Source: Prolixibacteraceae bacterium UBA6029 (GTDB lineage Bacteria; Bacteroidota; Bacteroidia; Bacteroidales; Prolixibacteraceae). Taken from it: a DNA stretch of 12,216 bases. Every line of letters starts with the position of its first letter. Position 1 is the first letter of the stretch. The stretch spans positions 55,253 to 67,468 of the forward strand of contig DIZL01000067.1 in assembly GCA_002429385.1 (NCBI GenBank), in the 5' to 3' direction. Both the position numbers and the translations under genes were made by a program. This document shows positions 6,496-12,216 of the stretch, one piece after another. The notes under the pieces are model-generated. The model was not told the DNA's origin and searched no databases. It saw nothing but the letters and a program-made list of their open reading frames with translations.

Positions 6496-9400
6496 ATGAA
6501 TACTAATCTCAACCCAGATTCCCCGGTTACCGAACCTGAAAGTAGCGTCAGATTCATTGACCTTTTTGACAGTGAAGAAATCCAGAGCCTGCAAGACATA
6601 TTTGCCGAAGCACATGGGGTGGCTTCCATTATTACTTATCCTGATGGCACCCCGATTACCCGGCCAAGCCAGTTTACCCGCTTGTGCAATGACATTATCC
6701 GTAAAACAAATCAGGGATGCCAAAACTGTTTTAAGTCCGATGCAGCTATCGGCCGGTATAACCCGGATGGACCGGTTGTGCAACGCTGTCTTAGCGGTGG
6801 TTTATGGGATGCAGGTGCAAGCATAACGGTAGGTCATAAACATATAGCCAACTGGTTAATCGGCCAGGTAAGGAATGAAGCATTGGATGCAGAACAATTA
6901 ATGCGCTATGCGGATGAAATAGGGGCAAAAAGAGAGGAGTTTCTCGAAGCGCTCAACGAAGTTCCCGTTATGTCGTTTGAACAGTTCAATAAAGTGGCTA
7001 AAATGTTGTTCGTATTTGCCAACCAATTGTCAGAAAAGGCTCACAGTAATTTGCAATTGAAAATACAAATTGCTGAAAATGAGAAAGCCATGGAGTTGTT
7101 GCAGAAAAGCGAAGAGTCTCTTGCCATTATGCTCCATTCCATTGGTGATGGCGTACTGTCTGCCGATAATAACGGATTGATTGTGGATATGAATCCTGTA
7201 GCTGAACATCTGTGCGGTTGGAAATTGAAAGAAGGCAAGGGTAAACCGTTAACCGATGTTTTCAATATCATAAATTCAAAAACCAGGAAACCGGTAATTG
7301 ATCCGGTAAAGAAAGTATTGGAAACCGGACAAATAATCGGACTAGCAAACCATACGGTATTGATTTCCAAAGATGGAACCGAATACCAGATTGCCGACAG
7401 CGCCGCTCCTATAAAAAACAAAGAAGGCATTATTAGCGGAGTGGTCTTGGTTTTTTCGGATGTGACGGAAAAATATAAAGCAGATGATGCACTGCGTTCA
7501 AGTGAAGAAAAATACCATACTATTTTCGAGAATATACAAGACGTTTTTTACCAAACTGACCTTGCCGGGAATATACTCGACATCAGTCCCTCCATTAAAT
7601 ACTATTCAGAATTTAACAGGAATGAACTAATTGGGTCTCCCGCATACAAACTTTATAATAACCCCGACGACAGGAATATCCTGATTAATGCAATAATGAA
7701 AAATGGCGAACTCAGGGATTATGAAGTAAAGTTTAAGACCAAGGCCGATGAAATAAAGTTTGCTTCAATAAGCGCACGTTTAATTCTCAATACCGATGGT
7801 ATTCCAACCCATATTGATGGCATAATAAGGGATATAACCGAACGCAAACTGGCAGAAGAAGATCTAATTGAAAGCGAAGCAAAGTATCGTTATCTGTTTG
7901 CAAATAATCCACAGCCTATGTGGATTATCGACAGCGACACACTTGCTTTTCTTGAAGTAAACCAGGCGGCAATAAATCATTACGGTTATTCAAGAGAAGA
8001 ATTTCTAACGATGACAATCAAAGACATTCGCCCCGTGGAAGATATCCGAAAATTGGAAGATCATATTGCACTTACAAGTTCCATCATTAACAGGGCAGGT
8101 ACTTCGAGACATCTAAAAAAAGATGGACAGATCATATTTGTTGAGATTACCTCTCAAACAGTATATTTTAATGGAAGAAATGCCCGCCATGTTTTGGTGA
8201 ATGACATCACCGCTCGTATGCATGCTGAAAAAGAGTTGATCGACTCGCGGCAACAACTGCTTAATATCATCGATTTCCTGCCCGATGCAACATTTGTTGT
8301 CGATAATGAAAAGAAAGTAATAGCCTGGAACAAAGCCATCGAAGAAATGACAGGTGTGCAAAAGCAGGATATGATCGGCAAGGGAGACCATCAATATGCC
8401 ATCCCATTTTATGGCAAGACGCAGAATCTATTTTTGGATCTCATTGATAATAATGACGAAGAACTATATGCCAGATACAGCAACGTCAGGAGGGAAGGGC
8501 TTTTGTTGTATGCTGAAATATTTGCACCAGCCTTGTCGTCAGATGGGAAAGGCGCTTTTATTTCGGTTTTAGGAGCGCCACTCTTTAATAATAGTGGGGA
8601 GCGCATAGGAAGCATTGAATCAATCCGCGATATTACCGATCGCAAGAAAGCTGACAAAGCATTGCAGGAAAGCGAGGAACGATACCGGACGTTATTTGAG
8701 CTCTCTAACGATGCTATTTTCCTGGTGGATATTTCTACAGGAAATTATTTGGATGCAAATAAATCAGCTGAAGTCATGACGGGTAGATCATTGAGTGAAC
8801 TGAAAAGATTGAAAACACATGACATAGCGCCAAAAGGAGCAAAGAATAGGATTGAAAAATTATTGAATTTGAATGATTTGCAGAAAATGGGTGAGGTTGA
8901 ATACATCAGGCCAGATGGGACCATACGAATAGCGGTACTCAATTCTATACCCTTGAGCAAAAATCATATATTTAAAATTGCGCACGACATTACCGAGCGG
9001 AAGCAGTCAGAAGAGACAATGGTAAAACTGGAAAAAGCAATTTACATGTCAGGAGAAGCAATTTTTCTTACCGATCGTGAAGGGATATTCACATATATCA
9101 ATCCTGCATTTACTTCTTTATATGGCTTCTCATCTGATGAAATTGTTGGTAAAACTACTCCGCGTATTTTCAAGAGTGGAACATTCGATAAGTCAATATA
9201 TGAATTCTTTTGGCAAACTTTATTGAATGGGGAGGAGTTCAAAGGGGAATTAATAAATAAAAGAAAGGATGGATCATTGATCAATATCGCTGGTTCAGCT
9301 ACTCCTATTATTGATGAAGAAAAGAATATTATTGGATTTCTTGGAATTCAGCGTGACATTACCGGGCCTAAACTTATAGAGGCAAGGCTCAAAGAGCAAT

Positions 9401-10464
9401 CCGAAGCAATGGAAGCCTCCATAGATGGGATGGCTATCCTGAATGTTGACCAGAGTTTTATCTACATGAATAAGTCATATGCCAAAATCAATGGATACGA
9501 GAATGCCAGTGAACTCATTGGCAACTCATGGCGAAATCTATATAGTTCCGATGAGTTGCACCGATTTGTTCGGGAAATCAATCCAAAAATCAGACAAGAG
9601 GGTCATTACCAGGGAAGAGCCTTGGGTATGAAAAAAGACGGAAGTATGTTTTCTCAGGAGATATCGTTAACATCCCTGGAGAATGGCGGGATGATCTGTA
9701 CCGTGCGCGATATCACCGATCGTAAACAGGCAGAACAGGAATTAATAAAAGCCTTTGAACATGCCGAAGAAAGCGACCGTCTAAAATCAGCTTTCCTGGC
9801 CAATATGTCGCACGAAGTCCGCACTCCGTTAAATAGCATCATAGGGTTTTCTGAATTACTGGCTGATCCTGATTTTGACGAGGAAACCAGGCTCGAATTT
9901 GTTCAACATATCATTGCTAATGGAAATAACCTGTTAACCATTATCAGCGACATCATGGACATTTCGAAGATCGAATCACATGAAATTACAATCCGTAAAT
10001 CGTGGATTAACGTTCGGAAATTTTTAGCAACCATCATGATATATTTTGCAATTCAGACCAATGAGAAAAGACTCGAACTAATCCTAAACTGCATTGACAC
10101 GGATGAAGAGGTAGTGGTTTTCTCTGATCAGGAACGACTTCGGCAAATATTCAATAATCTGATAGGTAATGCCATTAAGTTTACTGAAAAGGGCTCCATC
10201 GAAATTAGCAGTCACCTCCGGGATAAATTCGTTGAATTTCAGATCAGAGATACCGGGATTGGTATTCCTGCAGAATTTCATTATAAAATATTTGAACGCT
10301 TCAGACAAGTTGAATCCGAGAAAACGCGTAAGTACGGAGGCAATGGTCTGGGATTGGCTATTTCAAAAAACCTGGTTGAGTTAATGGGTGGAGAAATCTG
10401 GCTTGGGTCTGAGCCAGGCAAGGGTTCAGTGTTTCATTTCACCATGCCGGTCTTCGACAGATAA
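6496..10464 (+). CDS. Soluble sensor histidine kinase, PocR + 7 PAS + classical HisKA/HATPase (gene C)
   Basis: This 1322-residue kinase has no membrane segment. PocR spans about 18-180, with Cys64, Cys78 and Cys98 at the same positions as in gene A, plus Cys75. Seven PAS domains follow at about 206-330, 336-453, 460-577, 585-720, 726-838, 845-960 and 969-1080. The fourth is longer and ends 'SIESIRDITDRK'; its 'GKGDHQYAIPFYG' resembles modules I recall from methanogen and bacterial kinases. The kinase core differs from A and B: H-box ANMSHEVRTPLN with His1106, N-box Asn1225, G1 DTGIGI at Asp1252, and G2 GNGLGL around 1284. This class often carries receiver domains, but the protein stops right after HATPase_c, so a separate regulator is expected. 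The 11-bp gap to gene B indicates co-transcription. The ATG at 6496 gives a PocR N-terminus collinear with gene A. Confidence 0.93.
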   Translation: MNTNLNPDSPVTEPESSVRFIDLFDSEEIQSLQDIFAEAHGVASIITYPDGTPITRPSQFTRLCNDIIRKTNQGCQNCFKSDAAIGRYNPDGPVVQRCLSGGLWDAGASITVGHKHIANWLIGQVRNEALDAEQLMRYADEIGAKREEFLEALNEVPVMSFEQFNKVAKMLFVFANQLSEKAHSNLQLKIQIAENEKAMELLQKSEESLAIMLHSIGDGVLSADNNGLIVDMNPVAEHLCGWKLKEGKGKPLTDVFNIINSKTRKPVIDPVKKVLETGQIIGLANHTVLISKDGTEYQIADSAAPIKNKEGIISGVVLVFSDVTEKYKADDALRSSEEKYHTIFENIQDVFYQTDLAGNILDISPSIKYYSEFNRNELIGSPAYKLYNNPDDRNILINAIMKNGELRDYEVKFKTKADEIKFASISARLILNTDGIPTHIDGIIRDITERKLAEEDLIESEAKYRYLFANNPQPMWIIDSDTLAFLEVNQAAINHYGYSREEFLTMTIKDIRPVEDIRKLEDHIALTSSIINRAGTSRHLKKDGQIIFVEITSQTVYFNGRNARHVLVNDITARMHAEKELIDSRQQLLNIIDFLPDATFVVDNEKKVIAWNKAIEEMTGVQKQDMIGKGDHQYAIPFYGKTQNLFLDLIDNNDEELYARYSNVRREGLLLYAEIFAPALSSDGKGAFISVLGAPLFNNSGERIGSIESIRDITDRKKADKALQESEERYRTLFELSNDAIFLVDISTGNYLDANKSAEVMTGRSLSELKRLKTHDIAPKGAKNRIEKLLNLNDLQKMGEVEYIRPDGTIRIAVLNSIPLSKNHIFKIAHDITERKQSEETMVKLEKAIYMSGEAIFLTDREGIFTYINPAFTSLYGFSSDEIVGKTTPRIFKSGTFDKSIYEFFWQTLLNGEEFKGELINKRKDGSLINIAGSATPIIDEEKNIIGFLGIQRDITGPKLIEARLKEQSEAMEASIDGMAILNVDQSFIYMNKSYAKINGYENASELIGNSWRNLYSSDELHRFVREINPKIRQEGHYQGRALGMKKDGSMFSQEISLTSLENGGMICTVRDITDRKQAEQELIKAFEHAEESDRLKSAFLANMSHEVRTPLNSIIGFSELLADPDFDEETRLEFVQHIIANGNNLLTIISDIMDISKIESHEITIRKSWINVRKFLATIMIYFAIQTNEKRLELILNCIDTDEEVVVFSDQERLRQIFNNLIGNAIKFTEKGSIEISSHLRDKFVEFQIRDTGIGIPAEFHYKIFERFRQVESEKTRKYGGNGLGLAISKNLVELMGGEIWLGSEPGKGSVFHFTMPVFDR

Positions 10465-10654
10465 TTCACAATTTGGAATGCTGATCCACAACAGAATAGT
10501 AGATTAGCATATGAATCATGTAACTCTTTTTAGGAATTTTGTAACACTTTATACAACACAAAGCCTATCTTGCAACTGAAATTTGGTAGTCCCGGGAAAG
10601 TGAGGTTGAATGTTACATGAAGCTGTGGATCACTGGGTTTAAAATGATTTTATT

Positions 10655-12216
10655 ATGGGAAAACTGATTAAAACAAATGATATAACTCTACGGCAAAGGA
10701 CTGAAGAATCGTTGATAGCTTCCGAAACCCGATACCGCAGACTTTTTGAATCGGCAAAAGATGGAATTCTTATTCTTGATGCCGAAACCGGAAGGATTAT
10801 GGATGTGAATCCATTTTTAACAGAGTTATTGGGCTACTCAAAAGAAAAATTCATCGAAAAAGAAATATGGGAAATAGGATTCTTTAAAGATATAGTCGCC
10901 AATTACGATAAATTTATCGAATTACAACAGAAGGAATATGTCCGTTATGAAAATTTGCCGCTTGAAACAATTGATGGGCAAAAGATCAATGTGGAGTTCG
11001 TCAGTAATGTCTATTTAGAAGACAAAAAGAAAGTAATTCAGTGTAATATCCGTGATATAACCAAACGAAAGCAAGCAGAGTTGGCTCAGCGTAATAGTGA
11101 AATCCACTTTCGCACACTTGTGCAAACTATCCCCGATCTCATTTGGCTTAAAGATACAGAAGGTGTGTATATTTCATGCAATCCCATGTTCGAGCATTTA
11201 TTCGGTGCCAAAGAATCTGACATTGTTGGGAAGACCGATTATGACTTTGTTGACAGGGAACTGGCTTCCTTTTTCCGTATGAATGATCGTAAAGCCATGG
11301 AAGCGGGTAAACCAACAATTAACGAAGAATGGGTTAGTTTCTCAAATGATGGTCATCGGGCCTATCTGGAAACCATCAAAACACCAATGTATGATTCTTA
11401 TGGAATGCTACTTGGGGTGTTGGGTATCGGGCGCGATGTTACCGGGCGATACCTGGCAGAAGAATCCATAAAGAAACAAAAGGAGGAGTTTGAAACTATC
11501 TTTAATCTTGTTCCGGCTCAGATATGGTATAAGGATGCTCATAACAATTTCATTCGTGTAAACCATCAGGCCTGCATTGATATTGGTTTGACCAATGATA
11601 AAATTGAAGGGCATTCAGCTGACGAATTATTCCCTTCTTTTGCACAACAATATTTTATAGATGACCTCGAAGTGATTAATGCCCGTAAACCTAAATTGGG
11701 AATCACAGAACAATTTAATACTGCCAATGGTGAAATACGATGGGCGCATTCTGACAAGATCCCTGTGTTTGGAAACGACAGCGAAGTAATTGGACTTATC
11801 GTGTTAGTTCAAGACATCACTGAGCGCAAACGAGCGGAAGAAGAACTTAAACAAGCTAATAGTGAATTGGAGAATCTCCATAATAATCTGGATGAAGCTG
11901 TTTTTTCAGTAGATACAATTCATAACAAAATGCTTCATGTTTCTATTGCCAACGAAACCGTATTCGGATATTCACAGGAAGCGTTTTTCAATAATCCGCA
12001 ATTATGGTACGAAATTGTAGTTTCGGAAGATAAGCCAATCATTGATGCCGGTTATCCTGTTCTCTTTTCAGGAAAAAATCTTCATCATGAGTACAGGATA
12101 GTTCATCCTGACGGGCAGATACGATGGATTGAAGCAAAAATGAACCCGACCCTCGATATGAACGGAAAACTAATTCGAATTGATGGGATTGCATCCAATA
12201 TTACCGACCGTAAGCG
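10655..12216 (+). CDS. Multi-PAS sensor protein, partial (right edge), probable histidine kinase (gene D)
   Basis: An open frame runs from ATG 10655 to the window end without a stop (520 codons plus 2 bases). An in-frame TAA at 10640-10642 makes this the first available ATG. There is no signal peptide or membrane segment. Four PAS domains are visible: about 23-141 (PAC DITKRK), 148-268 (DVTGRY), 277-394 (DITERK) and 402-520 (NITDRK at the very edge). The second is close to PAS3 of gene A ('TIPDLIWLKD', 'IVGKTDYDF', 'NEEWVSFSNDGHRA'). No H-box, HATPase, GGDEF or receiver domain appears in the visible part. By context it is probably another PAS histidine kinase with its catalytic end to the right, but another output domain is possible. 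It follows gene C after a 190-bp gap in which I see no clear terminator and no exact TAnnTTTG promoter. Confidence 0.88.
   Translation, partial: MGKLIKTNDITLRQRTEESLIASETRYRRLFESAKDGILILDAETGRIMDVNPFLTELLGYSKEKFIEKEIWEIGFFKDIVANYDKFIELQQKEYVRYENLPLETIDGQKINVEFVSNVYLEDKKKVIQCNIRDITKRKQAELAQRNSEIHFRTLVQTIPDLIWLKDTEGVYISCNPMFEHLFGAKESDIVGKTDYDFVDRELASFFRMNDRKAMEAGKPTINEEWVSFSNDGHRAYLETIKTPMYDSYGMLLGVLGIGRDVTGRYLAEESIKKQKEEFETIFNLVPAQIWYKDAHNNFIRVNHQACIDIGLTNDKIEGHSADELFPSFAQQYFIDDLEVINARKPKLGITEQFNTANGEIRWAHSDKIPVFGNDSEVIGLIVLVQDITERKRAEEELKQANSELENLHNNLDEAVFSVDTIHNKMLHVSIANETVFGYSQEAFFNNPQLWYEIVVSEDKPIIDAGYPVLFSGKNLHHEYRIVHPDGQIRWIEAKMNPTLDMNGKLIRIDGIASNITDRK

Noticed and set aside
10169..10384. 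71-codon ORF inside gene C, and the similar overlapping ORFs on both strands elsewhere
   Set aside because: They overlap intact kinase catalytic or PAS coding sequence in another frame and show no independent motifs; they are shadows.
6496..10464. Hybrid kinase with a fused receiver domain
   Set aside because: The protein ends directly after the HATPase C-terminal strand; no phospho-acceptor Asp domain follows.
10482..10632. 9-bp inverted repeat (TGATCCACA ... TGTGGATCA) in the gap between genes C and D
   Set aside because: The arms are short and 133 bp apart; with no T-run or promoter alignment it is close to what chance gives.
10617..10657. ATG at 10617 or 10644 as start of gene D
   Set aside because: Both are out of frame with the PAS reading frame, and an in-frame TAA at 10640 blocks any upstream start.

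Overview
The window is almost entirely a plus-strand tandem array of four large, PAS-rich sensor genes: three complete histidine kinases and a fourth gene cut off by the right edge. No rRNA, tRNA, CRISPR array or intact transposase gene is visible. Features that suggest a Bacteroidota genome are the H-box 'FFSIIAHDLR.PF' in two kinases, starts with no Shine-Dalgarno sequence and A/T-rich leaders, and matches to the Bacteroidota -7 element TAnnTTTG before two of the genes. This is inference; no taxonomic marker gene is present.

Layout: positions 1-625 are non-coding or degenerate and rich in repeats. They hold a 4 x 11-bp tandem repeat, a weak 54-codon ORF, a perfect 19-bp-arm palindrome, a REP-like CATCCC-GTTA-GGGATG element, and a promoter candidate framed by an 11-bp inverted repeat. 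Gene A (626-3460) is a soluble PocR + 4 PAS histidine kinase. Gene B (3524-6484) is a membrane kinase with a large extracytoplasmic sensor carrying a c-type haem motif CxxCH, followed by 3 PAS domains. Gene C (6496-10464) is a soluble PocR + 7 PAS histidine kinase. Gene D (10655 to beyond 12216) shows 4 PAS domains and no kinase domain before the edge.

Gaps between genes are 63, 11 and 190 bp, all on one strand with no convincing terminator between them, so A-B-C and possibly D may be co-transcribed. A possible internal promoter lies just before B. A and C share PocR input domains with three cysteines at identical residue numbers (64, 78, 98). A and B share nearly the same kinase core, while C has a different, classical core. 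PAS modules recur between genes (A-PAS1 with C-PAS5; A-PAS3 with D-PAS2). The cluster therefore looks built by duplication and module shuffling.

Functionally it looks like a sensory hub that combines a small-ligand (PocR) signal, an extracytoplasmic haem or redox signal, and about 18 cytosolic PAS modules. No receiver domain, Hpt domain, response regulator or target gene lies in the window, so the output is unknown.
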